64,000 nt of DNA, taken from an uncultured Bacteroidales bacterium (GTDB lineage Bacteria; Bacteroidota; Bacteroidia; Bacteroidales; Paludibacteraceae). The stretch's first letter is position 1. Each line of letters begins with the position of its first letter. The notes under the pieces were generated by a model, which saw nothing but the letters and a program-made list of their open reading frames with translations, ran no database searches and was not told the origin of the DNA. Both the position numbers and the translations under genes were made by a program. Of this stretch, positions 1 through 7,307 are shown piece after piece. The DNA is taken from assembly GCA_949282265.1 (NCBI GenBank), contig CASDOZ010000004.1, positions 102,672-166,671 of the forward strand. Reading direction: 5' to 3'.

Positions 1-915
1 ATCACGCACGATGTTTATGCCCGACAAATAGGCCACCGGCGACAATACGGTGTGCGGACCATTCAGCAAGGTAACCTTACGTTCATGATAGGGTGCCTCG
101 CTTGGCACGAACAATACATTCAAGCCGGCTTTGTCTGCCGGAAATTCTTTGGCAATTTCCTGCGGGGCCTCTATCACCCACAAATGGAATATTTCCGCTT
201 GGACAACCAGGTTGTCGTCATATTGCAGTTTTGCTTTGATGTTGTCAATGTCTTTGCGCGGGAAGCCGGGAACAATACGGTCAACCAGGGTGGCATATAC
301 GCCGCAGGCTTCTTCAAACCAGGTTTTGAACTCGCTGCCGAGATTCCACAAATCGATATATTGATAAATCGTTTCTTTCAGCTTGTGCCCGTTCAGGAAA
401 ATCAACTCACATGGGAAAATAATCAGCCCTTTGCTTTTGTCGCCGTTGAACGTCTTGAAACGACGGTAGAGCAGTTGGGTCAGCTTGCCTGGATAGGAGG
501 AAGCCGGTTTGTCTTCCAATTTGCAATTGGGGTCAAAGGCTATGCCTGCTTCTGTCGTGTTGGAGATGACAAAGCGCATGTCAGGATTATCTGCCAATTG
601 CATGAACTCATCATTTTGCGTGTATGGGTTCAAGGAACGGCTGATTACGTCGATCAACTCCAAACTGTTTACCGTTTCGCCTTTATCCAATCCCTGCAAG
701 TTTACATGGTACAAGTTGTCTTGGGCATTCAGCATGTCTATCATGCCTTTTTCGATAGGTTGGACGACAACGACACTGCTGTTGAAATCCGTCTTGTTAT
801 CCATGTTCCAGATAATCCAATCGACGAATGCACGCAAGAAATTTCCTTCACCAAATTGAATGATACGTTCCGGACGTTGTGTTTTTGTTGCTGTTTTGCT
901 GTTTAATGCTTTCAT
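1..915 (-). CDS. uxaB: Tagaturonate reductase (altronate oxidoreductase), N-terminal part
   Basis: NAD-dependent enzyme of the mannitol dehydrogenase family that interconverts D-tagaturonate and D-altronate in galacturonate catabolism in the cytoplasm. The ATG at 915-913 opens a frame that stays open to base 1, giving 305 residues; the C-terminal third of the usual ~480-residue protein lies outside the window. The N-terminus carries the family hallmark RIIQFGEGNFLRAFVDW at residues ~17-33 (Rossmann-type dinucleotide-binding start), and further on EAPYHERKVTLLNGPHT is typical of the polyol dehydrogenase C-domain entry. It is preceded by a good promoter and a perfect palindrome, so it is probably repressor-controlled and induced by hexuronates. 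The family call is firm; tagaturonate over fructuronate (UxuB) is from sequence resemblance. Confidence 0.88.
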   Translation of the reverse strand, partial: MKALNSKTATKTQRPERIIQFGEGNFLRAFVDWIIWNMDNKTDFNSSVVVVQPIEKGMIDMLNAQDNLYHVNLQGLDKGETVNSLELIDVISRSLNPYTQNDEFMQLADNPDMRFVISNTTEAGIAFDPNCKLEDKPASSYPGKLTQLLYRRFKTFNGDKSKGLIIFPCELIFLNGHKLKETIYQYIDLWNLGSEFKTWFEEACGVYATLVDRIVPGFPRKDIDNIKAKLQYDDNLVVQAEIFHLWVIEAPQEIAKEFPADKAGLNVLFVPSEAPYHERKVTLLNGPHTVLSPVAYLSGINIVRD

Positions 916-977
916 GATTTACCGTTTAATTTGTTTGTTATAATTTGATTGTCAATAAATTTTTCATATTAAAAAAC

Positions 978-995
978 TCCGTGTGCGCACACGGA
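978..995. promoter_or_regulatory. 18-bp perfect palindrome, probable repressor operator for uxaB
   Basis: TCCGTGTGCGCACACGGA is a perfect inverted repeat centred on CG. It lies just downstream of the expected transcription start of the uxaB promoter and 63 bases before the start codon. The central CG and 16-20 bp symmetry are typical of LacI-family operators, and the position fits a block on initiation or early elongation. No regulator gene is present in the window. Confidence 0.65.
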
Positions 996-1005
996 ACAAC
1001 CACTG

Positions 1006-1037
1006 CAAAAGTAATTCTAAATTTTAAATTTGACAAA
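1006..1037 (-). promoter_or_regulatory. uxaB promoter (-33 TTTG / -7 TACTTTTG)
   Basis: Read on the minus strand, TTTG (1037-1034) is followed after 20 bases by TACTTTTG (1013-1006), a full match to the Bacteroidota TAnnTTTG -7 element. The start would fall near 999, immediately before the palindrome at 978-995. Confidence 0.7.
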
Positions 1038-1132
1038 CAGAAAATCAACTTCATTTAGGGAAATGTGGTGCTGTGCGTTTTAAATATTTGATAATCAATC
1101 TGTAAAAAATAGATGGGGTGTTTTTTCAAGTA

Positions 1133-1166
1133 CAAAAAAAGCTGTACGAAAAAGAATCGTACAGCT
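1133..1166 (-). terminator. Intrinsic terminator of trpB
   Basis: A perfect 10-bp stem, AGCTGTACGA (1140-1149) with TCGTACAGCT (1157-1166), lies 20 bases after the trpB stop. On the minus strand it is followed by a run of seven T. Confidence 0.85.
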
Positions 1167-1185
1167 TCGTGTGATTGATTTTGTT

Positions 1186-2550
1186 TTAGACCAATGTTTC
1201 AATCTGATCCAGATTTTTTTGGATTTCCTCGTCTGTCATGGCATAATTAACCAAGTTGCCTGACAAATATTGGTCGTAAGCCGACATATCGACCAAGCCG
1301 TGTCCGCTCAGATTGAATAAAATGGTTTTTTTCGTGCCTTCTTCTTTGGTAATGTTTGCTTCACGGATTGCCGCTGCAATGGCATGGCAGCTTTCCGGCG
1401 CAGGAACGATACCTTCGCAACGTGCAAATAAGACACCAGCTTCAAACGAGTCTAACTGCTTGATATCAACGGCTTCCAGCCGGTTTTCTTTCAGCAACTG
1501 ACTGACAATGGTACCCGCACCGTGATAGCGCAATCCACCTGCATGGATGTTAGCCGGGGAAAAATTGTGTCCGAGTGTAAACATTGGTATCAGAGGCGTA
1601 TAACCGGATTCATCCCCAAAATCGTACTGGAATTTTCCGTGTGTCAATTTTGGGCATGAGGCCGGTTCGGCCGCGATGAAACGCGTTTTTTTACCATTCA
1701 GAATATTGTGCCGCATAAATGGGAACGAGATGCCGCCAAAGTTGGAGCCGCCACCGAAGCAACCGATAACAATGTCGGGATATTCGCCGGCCATTTCCAT
1801 TTGTTTTTCTGCTTCCAGTCCGATGATTGTCTGGTGCAGGGTTACATGGTTCAGCACGCTGCCGAGTGCATAACGGCAGTTCGGCGTCTGCATGGCCAGT
1901 TCCACCGCCTCCGAAATGGCAGTGCCGAGCGAGCCTTGGTAATTGGGGTGGTCGGTCAGGATTTTGCGGCCGGCTTTCGTGCTCATGCTGGGTGAAGCTA
2001 TGACTTGCGCGCCCCATGTCTGCATCAACGAGCGGCGATATGGTTTTTGCTCGTAGCTGATTTTCACCATATAAACCGCCAGTTCCAGGCCAAATGCCTT
2101 GCTGGCGAACGACAAGGCAGTTCCCCATTGTCCTGCCCCTGTTTCGGTTGTTACATTCGTTATGCCATCTTGTTTCAGATAATAAGCCTGTGCCAAAGCC
2201 GAATTGAGTTTATGTGAACCTACCGGGCTTACGCTCTCATTCTTGAAATAGATATGTGCCGGGGTGTCCAATGCTTTTTCTAATTCGTAGGCACGTACCA
2301 ATGGGGTCGAACGGTAGATTTTGTATTTGTCGCGTACCTGTTCGGGGATGTCAATCCAAGCATCGGTTTCGTTCAATTCCTGGTCGGATGCGCCTTTGGA
2401 AAACAACGGATACAAATCTTCGGGTTTCAGAGGCTGTTTTGTCCCCGGATTCAGCATTGGCATGGGTTTGGTCGGCATATCAGCCACAATATTATACCAT
2501 TGGGTCGGTATTTCCTTTTCGGGAAGCAGAAATTTTTTTGTCTTGTCCAT
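1186..2550 (-). CDS. trpB: Tryptophan synthase beta chain, TrpB2-type
   Basis: PLP enzyme that condenses indole with L-serine to give L-tryptophan. At 454 residues it is longer than classical TrpB1 (~400) and fits the TrpB2 subclass. SHKLNSAL around K114 holds the Schiff-base lysine, ETGAGQWG (136-143) is the catalytic glutamine-glycine loop, and CFGGGSNFGG (264-273) binds the cofactor phosphate. No trpA or other trp gene lies beside it, so it may use free indole or an alpha subunit encoded elsewhere. The start is ATG at 2550. The leader contains a complete Trp attenuator (2613-2826), so expression should rise when charged tRNA-Trp is scarce. That regulation supports a true tryptophan-forming role over a general PLP lyase. 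Confidence 0.92.
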   Translation of the reverse strand: MDKTKKFLLPEKEIPTQWYNIVADMPTKPMPMLNPGTKQPLKPEDLYPLFSKGASDQELNETDAWIDIPEQVRDKYKIYRSTPLVRAYELEKALDTPAHIYFKNESVSPVGSHKLNSALAQAYYLKQDGITNVTTETGAGQWGTALSFASKAFGLELAVYMVKISYEQKPYRRSLMQTWGAQVIASPSMSTKAGRKILTDHPNYQGSLGTAISEAVELAMQTPNCRYALGSVLNHVTLHQTIIGLEAEKQMEMAGEYPDIVIGCFGGGSNFGGISFPFMRHNILNGKKTRFIAAEPASCPKLTHGKFQYDFGDESGYTPLIPMFTLGHNFSPANIHAGGLRYHGAGTIVSQLLKENRLEAVDIKQLDSFEAGVLFARCEGIVPAPESCHAIAAAIREANITKEEGTKKTILFNLSGHGLVDMSAYDQYLSGNLVNYAMTDEEIQKNLDQIETLV

Positions 2551-2612
2551 AACTTTGTTTTTTAGATGTTACTTGATTTGCTTTTATGTTTGTTTTTATA
2601 TCCGGATAATAA

Positions 2613-2650
2613 TAAAAAAAGCTATTGTCCAACTGATAAACAATAGCTTT
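2613..2650 (-). terminator. trp attenuator: leader-region intrinsic terminator
   Basis: On the minus strand AAAGCTATTGT (2650-2640) pairs perfectly with ACAATAGCTTT (2628-2618), 11 bp, followed by a T-rich run (2620-2611). It sits between the leader peptide stop (2699) and the trpB start (2550), so it stops transcription before the structural gene. Confidence 0.88.
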
Positions 2651-2717
2651 GAATTTTATGTGTAGTCCTATTATGAAAAATACATACCTTGCAACGACTC
2701 AACTCCATTGTTTATCA
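2634..2717 (-). promoter_or_regulatory. trp antiterminator pairing
   Basis: TGATAAACAAT in the leader-peptide coding region (minus strand 2717-2707) is perfectly complementary to ATTGTTTATCA (2644-2634), which overlaps the 5' arm and loop of the terminator. The two pairings exclude each other. A ribosome stalled at the first Trp codons (2737-2729) leaves 2717-2707 free and favours antitermination. A ribosome that reaches the stop at 2699 covers it and lets the terminator form. Confidence 0.8.
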
Positions 2718-2764
2718 TCGAAGTTGCGCCACCACCAATTGTTATTGAATCGAATGAATTGCAT
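2699..2764 (-). CDS. trpL: trp operon leader peptide (21 residues, WWW motif)
   Basis: ATG at 2764-2762 starts MQFIRFNNNWWWRNFDDKQWS, ending at TGA 2701-2699. Residues 10-12 are three consecutive Trp (TGG TGG TGG at 2737-2729), and a fourth is residue 20; four Trp in 21 codons is far above chance. The frame lies between a strong promoter (2796-2826) and a terminator/antiterminator pair before trpB. Its role is as a sensor: ribosome progress over the Trp codons reports tryptophanyl-tRNA supply. The peptide itself probably has no function. This is the ribosome-mediated attenuation design known from enterobacterial trp, here with sequences of its own. Confidence 0.88.
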   Translation of the reverse strand: MQFIRFNNNWWWRNFDDKQWS

Positions 2765-2795
2765 GTATGTACTTGTTGTGTTCCTAAAACCGCGG

Positions 2796-2826
2796 CAAAT
2801 ATACGGATTATTTCTAAACCGACAAA
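2796..2826 (-). promoter_or_regulatory. trpL-trpB promoter
   Basis: Minus-strand TTTG (2826-2823), 19 bases, then TATATTTG (2803-2796): a full match to the Bacteroidota consensus. The predicted start (~2789) is about 25 bases before the leader ATG. The -33 box lies 27 bases beyond the folC stop. Confidence 0.75.
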
Positions 2827-2852
2827 TTTTTTATCGAAAAAATGTGATTTTA

Positions 2853-4121
2853 TTATTTTTCCGCCGAATCTGTTTCATTCCGAAAGTATTCTTGGCTATC
2901 TGCCAGAAATTCACCGACCACAAAATTACTGCCGCCGACAAACACTAGGTCATCCCGCGTCGCCGCCGATACGGCTTGCCGGCAGGCTTCGGAAACGCTA
3001 TTGAATGCAGTACCATGTAAATCTGCTTCTACCGCCATTTGCAGTAAGGTCGTTGCTGGCATGGCGCGTGGTGTCTGGGCTTGCGTGAAATAATAAACGG
3101 CCTGCGGAGGCAACAACTTCAATACGTCGGCAATGTCTTTGTCGCGCACCATGCCCAGCACGACATGCAATGTGCGGCAAGGATATTGTTTCAACTGTTC
3201 GGCTACGTAACGTATGCCATGTGCATTATGTCCCGTGTCGCAAATGATGGCAGGATTTTCATGCACCAATTGCCAGCGTCCTTGTAGGCCGGTCAATGTG
3301 CAGACATGCGCATAACCATCCAGCAACGCATCATCAGAAACCAAGAAACCTGTTTCACGCAACACCCGAATGGCTGTATAGACGGTTTGTTTGTTTTTTT
3401 GCTGGTATATGCCATGCAATTCACAAGGGAAATCAGGACATGCCGGTTCTTGGTCGGCAAAAAGAATGCGGCTGTTGCAATCGGCTGCCTTCTGCAAAAA
3501 AACAGGAGCTGTTTCCGGCTGTGTCTCACCGATAATGACTGGTACGCTTGGTTTGATGATGCCGGCTTTTTCACTTGCAATTTTTTCCAGCGTATCGCCC
3601 AGAAATTCGGTATGGTCAAAACCGATATTCGTAATGACGCTCAACTCCGGCATTATGACATTGGTGCTGTCAAGGCGGCCGCCTAATCCTACCTCAATGA
3701 CAGCAATGTCCACTTGCTGCGTGGCAAACCAGGCAAATGCCATGGCCATGGTACACTCGAAGAAAGAAGGTTTCACTTCATCCAACAGACACCGATAACG
3801 TTCCACGAAATCAATCACATAACCGGGGGCTATTTTTTGTCCGTTTATCCGTATGCGTTCCCCGAAATCAACCAAATGTGGCGACGTGTAAAGTCCTGTC
3901 TTGTAGCCAGCTTGCTGTAAAATGGCCGCCAATAAATGAGATGTGGAACCTTTTCCGTTTGTTCCAGCCACATGGATGCTTTTGAAACGCCGGTGTGGAT
4001 TGTCCAGCGCAGCCAATAGTTTGTTCGTATTCTCGAATCCTGGTTTGTATGCTGCTTGTCCGACCAGATGGAACGCAGGTTGCGAAGCATATAAATAATC
4101 GAGTGTTTCCTGATAGGTCAT
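2853..4121 (-). CDS. folC: Folylpolyglutamate synthase / dihydrofolate synthase
   Basis: Cytoplasmic Mur-ligase-like enzyme that adds glutamate to dihydropteroate and to folates. About 422 residues, the usual length. The P-loop GTNGKGSTSH is near residue 52, followed by TSPHLVDFGERI (folate/Mg loop); the central domain has EVGLGGRLDSTN and TNIGFDHTEFLG, and the C-terminal glutamate-ligase domain has CDTGHNAHG. I chose ATG at 4121 (MTYQETLDY) over a TTG two codons upstream because the protein aligns from there. A -7 box at 4157-4164 gives a short leader. It stands alone and diverges from prmA. Confidence 0.93.
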   Translation of the reverse strand: MTYQETLDYLYASQPAFHLVGQAAYKPGFENTNKLLAALDNPHRRFKSIHVAGTNGKGSTSHLLAAILQQAGYKTGLYTSPHLVDFGERIRINGQKIAPGYVIDFVERYRCLLDEVKPSFFECTMAMAFAWFATQQVDIAVIEVGLGGRLDSTNVIMPELSVITNIGFDHTEFLGDTLEKIASEKAGIIKPSVPVIIGETQPETAPVFLQKAADCNSRILFADQEPACPDFPCELHGIYQQKNKQTVYTAIRVLRETGFLVSDDALLDGYAHVCTLTGLQGRWQLVHENPAIICDTGHNAHGIRYVAEQLKQYPCRTLHVVLGMVRDKDIADVLKLLPPQAVYYFTQAQTPRAMPATTLLQMAVEADLHGTAFNSVSEACRQAVSAATRDDLVFVGGSNFVVGEFLADSQEYFRNETDSAEK

Positions 4122-4156
4122 ATTCAAATCGCTATAAAATAATCTGAAATCGGGTG

Positions 4157-4164
4157 CAAAAGTA
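4157..4164 (-). promoter_or_regulatory. folC -7 element (TACTTTTG)
   Basis: Minus-strand TACTTTTG, 36 bases before the folC ATG. I see no clear -33 TTTG. Confidence 0.45.
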
Positions 4165-4185
4165 CGGAAAAAGAAAAATAAACAC

Positions 4186-4193
4186 TACATTTG
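4186..4193 (+). promoter_or_regulatory. prmA -7 element (TACATTTG)
   Basis: TACATTTG on the plus strand, about 128 bases before prmA; no -33 TTTG upstream. A 32-codon frame (4203-4301) begins almost at the predicted start and could be a leader ORF, unproven. Confidence 0.4.
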
Positions 4194-4320
4194 CAGAAAA
4201 TCATGAAAGGAAACTCCGCACGCACAACAACATGGCAACAGGCTTGTCCTGAATTGACCTCAATAATGGTTTGTCCGGCTGTAAAAACGTACGGAATATA
4301 AATTTATCATCAAAAAAATC

Positions 4321-5166
4321 ATGCAATACACAGCCGTTCATTTTAAATTTGCATTTGCAGAAGATTTTGCCGCTGATATTTTTGTCGCAGAATTGGCCGA
4401 ATTAGGTTTTGAGAGCTTTGAGAATGATGCGGAAGGCATTATAGCTTATATACCAAGCGTCAATTATCAGGAACAACTGTTGGCCGGACTGATAGAAACT
4501 TTTCCCTATGCCGGTGCGGAAATAAAAGAAACGCTTACGATAGCTGACCAAAACTGGAATGAAGAATGGGAAAAGCATTTTTTCCAGCCTATCGTTATCG
4601 ATGACAAATGCGTTATCCATAGTTCATTCCATACAGACATACCGTCTATGGAATATGATATTCTGATTGACCCGAAAATGGCGTTCGGCACAGGACATCA
4701 TGCAACGACAAGCCTGATTGTTAGCGAGCTTTTGCAGTTGGATATGCGTGGAAAGTCGCTGCTGGATATGGGCTGTGGCACGTCCGTGCTGGCCATTCTG
4801 GCATCCAAGCGCGGTGCTGATCCGATTACGGCCATTGACATAGACAATTGGTGTACGGAAAACTCGCTGGAAAACATAGCGCTGAACCATGTGGATAACA
4901 TTGAGGTGTTGCAAGGAGATGCAAGTTTGCTTCCGGGACGTCATTTTGACATTGTGCTGGCCAACATAAACCGGAACATCCTGTTGGCTGACATGCACTT
5001 GTATGCCGATTGCCTGCCGCAAGGCGGAATATTGTATATGAGCGGATTTTATACGGAAGATGTACCGCAAATAGAGGCGGAAGCCGTCAAATTGGGATTC
5101 CGCATGACAGCTTGCCGTGAAAAGAACAATTGGGCGGTTGTCAGAATGGAAAAAATTGAAGAATGA
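4321..5166 (+). CDS. prmA: Ribosomal protein L11 methyltransferase
   Basis: SAM-dependent enzyme that trimethylates ribosomal protein L11. 281 residues, the usual length. The N-terminal L11-recognition domain (~1-100) is followed by a class I methyltransferase fold: DPKMAFGTGHHATT (~118-131), motif I LLDMGCGTS (~147), motif IV VLANINRNIL (~216). The start is ATG at 4321. It ends in a strong hairpin shared with the convergent operon. Confidence 0.93.
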   Translation: MQYTAVHFKFAFAEDFAADIFVAELAELGFESFENDAEGIIAYIPSVNYQEQLLAGLIETFPYAGAEIKETLTIADQNWNEEWEKHFFQPIVIDDKCVIHSSFHTDIPSMEYDILIDPKMAFGTGHHATTSLIVSELLQLDMRGKSLLDMGCGTSVLAILASKRGADPITAIDIDNWCTENSLENIALNHVDNIEVLQGDASLLPGRHFDIVLANINRNILLADMHLYADCLPQGGILYMSGFYTEDVPQIEAEAVKLGFRMTACREKNNWAVVRMEKIEE

Positions 5167-5174
5167 CAAAAATG

Positions 5175-5209
5175 GATTGTGCGGCTTTCAGTTTTCAAAC
5201 CGCACAATC
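5175..5209. terminator. Hairpin between convergent prmA and the 5226-9365 operon
   Basis: Perfect 10-bp stem GATTGTGCGG (5175-5184) / CCGCACAATC (5200-5209). On the minus strand it is followed by CATTTTTG, on the plus strand only by a weaker distant T-run, so it probably serves mainly the minus-strand operon but may act both ways. Confidence 0.6.
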
Positions 5210-5225
5210 AACTTGTCATTTGTTT

Positions 5226-7283
5226 TTATTGCCGTATAGAAGTTATTTTTACCTCGCCCTTGTCGGAAACGATGGTCAACTGCAATTTGTCTTGTGCATC
5301 ACGGGTGAACAGACAAATGTCTTGCGCGGAAGCCCTGAAAATCCTATCAAGCGTCAGCCCGGCAAATCCGATATTGCTTACCTTTCCGATGCTGCCGTCA
5401 TTGTTGATCCGCCCGCACACAATTCGCCCCTTATTGTAACCGACGACAAGTATCCCGTCTGCAACTTCGATAATGTTTTCTATGCGTTCGAATGATTTCA
5501 AAACGACGGTCCATACGTTCACCTCGTCAATCCGGCAGAGCTTGGTTCCGCCATCGGCTCCGTTATATGCGACATAAGTGATATTTGCCAATTCATCATA
5601 GTCCACAACTGCGGGAACGTTTTCGTTGCTGCTAATTTTGCGTATTTCCTTGCCGCCTTGGTTCATATAGACAATTGCAGATTGGCCGTTTTGTTTGGCT
5701 GCCAACACGCAGCCTGAACCATTGACCGACATGTTGTAAATCTGTTCCGTATTTCTCAGTTCGGCCAGCCAGATCGTAGCATTCTTTTCGTCTATTTTGG
5801 CCACAAACGCCACATTTCCTGCATTTTTTTTGGTTCCGGCCACATATTCAGGGTTGCCTTGCAAATTGTAATATATATGTGTGGTAATATATGGACCTTT
5901 GAGTGTTGGCAAATCATTTTCTTTCACGACCCACAATGGCACGGAAGAACCTTTGCCCCGGACGCTGTATGCAGGTTTGTCGCGTTGTCTTTCTACATTT
6001 CGTGTATAACTGGCAAAGTTGGCAAGCACCTCGCTGAATATCTTATCAAGAAATGCTGTTTCTGTGGATACATATTTTTCCAGGCCTTGCGTACCGCCGT
6101 AGTTTTTATTGAAAAATTCGGAAAAACGGGCTATGCGGTCAGGTGTCAGCGAATTTCCGACAGCCTCCAACGCCTTTTCCGTTTCACCAAGTTGTTCCGA
6201 GAACCTGTATATGTGGCGCATTTTGCGGTTCAATAGCACGGCTGATGTATCGAACGGCAATGCGAGGCTGTCATGTGCCATGAGCATAAGTTGCCGGCGG
6301 TCATCAAGGTAGCTGAAAAGTTCCCGCACAAGCGAATTGTTGTCATATTTGCCCAGTTGGAATATGAACAATTCATCGTAGGCTTCTTGGGCACCCGCGG
6401 CAAACGGACTGTTGTTTTCATATTCCTGTTTGCCTTGTTCATATTGCCGGTTTATGTCATCAATGCGTTGTCGAAGCGGCAAGATATCGGTCGCAAGCGT
6501 CTGGTTCACATCGTCTATCCATTTGCGGTAATCCCACATGCTGAAACGATCCATATAGAAATCGCTGTTGGTCAGGCCGTCAAGCCGGAACGTTTCTATG
6601 GGCTTGAATTCGTATGTTTGCCGGTAATCGCGTATCGGATATGCTTCAAGTGTTTTTTTGTATCGTGCAAATGCTTCGACACAATGGTCGATGTCGGAAC
6701 CAAGCGTGTCAAGGATGTTTTTGAGCGTGGCATTGTGCCGCAACAGCATGTCATTGAGGTTGCCGTAATTATCGCAAATCGATTTGAAAGTACCGATGCA
6801 TTTGTTGTAATAGCCTTTTGATTCTTCGAGTGCTTGATAAGCCATGGTTACCGAATCGCGGAAGTTTTTGCAGAACCGTTGGTGTTTTGCTACAAATGTT
6901 TTGATATCAGCATCTTGTATGCGTCCTCCGGACGCAGGGATGTCAAGATTCTGGTAAAATTCGCTGTTGGTCCTGGCATCGCCTTCGGAATAGAATACGC
7001 CAAAAGTATCGAAAAACAGTTTGGCGTTGTCTGCCCAATATTGGGCCGTCTGGATGTCGCGTAATGGGTCGGTTTCTATTAGTTTCTTTTCGCATATCAT
7101 GCCCAATTGCAAATAGGTATTGGCCCAATGCGGATTTGCCCGCTGGTATTCCATCAGTATGCTGTAAGCCTGGTCAAGTGTCTTGTCTGGCAAACTGTTG
7201 TATATTTCGGAGTATTTTTGTGCTTTTGCTGCGGCGAAAAAGGCAAATGCAAATGCGATGGCAAATATTTTATGTTTATTCAT
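5226..7283 (-). CDS. Exported protein with helical N-terminal and beta-propeller-like C-terminal half; function unknown
   Basis: 685 residues with a signal peptide (MNKHKIFAIAFAFAFFAAAKA, cleavage near AKA-Q at ~21). Residues ~25-120 look TPR-like (short helices, NTYLQLGMICEKK), ~130-400 are long charged helices, and ~470-685 are alternating short strands such as VPLWVVKEND, AIVYMNQGGKEI and LVVGYNKGRI, compatible with a beta-propeller. It begins 24 bases after the OmpA-family gene at 7308-9365, so the two are cotranscribed and probably act together in the periplasm or outer membrane. I do not recognise a named family. A partner of an envelope or T9SS-type complex is possible but inferred. 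Confidence 0.8.
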   Translation of the reverse strand: MNKHKIFAIAFAFAFFAAAKAQKYSEIYNSLPDKTLDQAYSILMEYQRANPHWANTYLQLGMICEKKLIETDPLRDIQTAQYWADNAKLFFDTFGVFYSEGDARTNSEFYQNLDIPASGGRIQDADIKTFVAKHQRFCKNFRDSVTMAYQALEESKGYYNKCIGTFKSICDNYGNLNDMLLRHNATLKNILDTLGSDIDHCVEAFARYKKTLEAYPIRDYRQTYEFKPIETFRLDGLTNSDFYMDRFSMWDYRKWIDDVNQTLATDILPLRQRIDDINRQYEQGKQEYENNSPFAAGAQEAYDELFIFQLGKYDNNSLVRELFSYLDDRRQLMLMAHDSLALPFDTSAVLLNRKMRHIYRFSEQLGETEKALEAVGNSLTPDRIARFSEFFNKNYGGTQGLEKYVSTETAFLDKIFSEVLANFASYTRNVERQRDKPAYSVRGKGSSVPLWVVKENDLPTLKGPYITTHIYYNLQGNPEYVAGTKKNAGNVAFVAKIDEKNATIWLAELRNTEQIYNMSVNGSGCVLAAKQNGQSAIVYMNQGGKEIRKISSNENVPAVVDYDELANITYVAYNGADGGTKLCRIDEVNVWTVVLKSFERIENIIEVADGILVVGYNKGRIVCGRINNDGSIGKVSNIGFAGLTLDRIFRASAQDICLFTRDAQDKLQLTIVSDKGEVKITSIRQ

Positions 7284-7307
7284 TGTCTTTTTTTATTAAT
7301 CGGTAAG

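Noticed and set aside
52-906. 284-codon open frame on the plus strand
   Set aside because: Antisense shadow of uxaB, whose minus-strand translation has clear family motifs.
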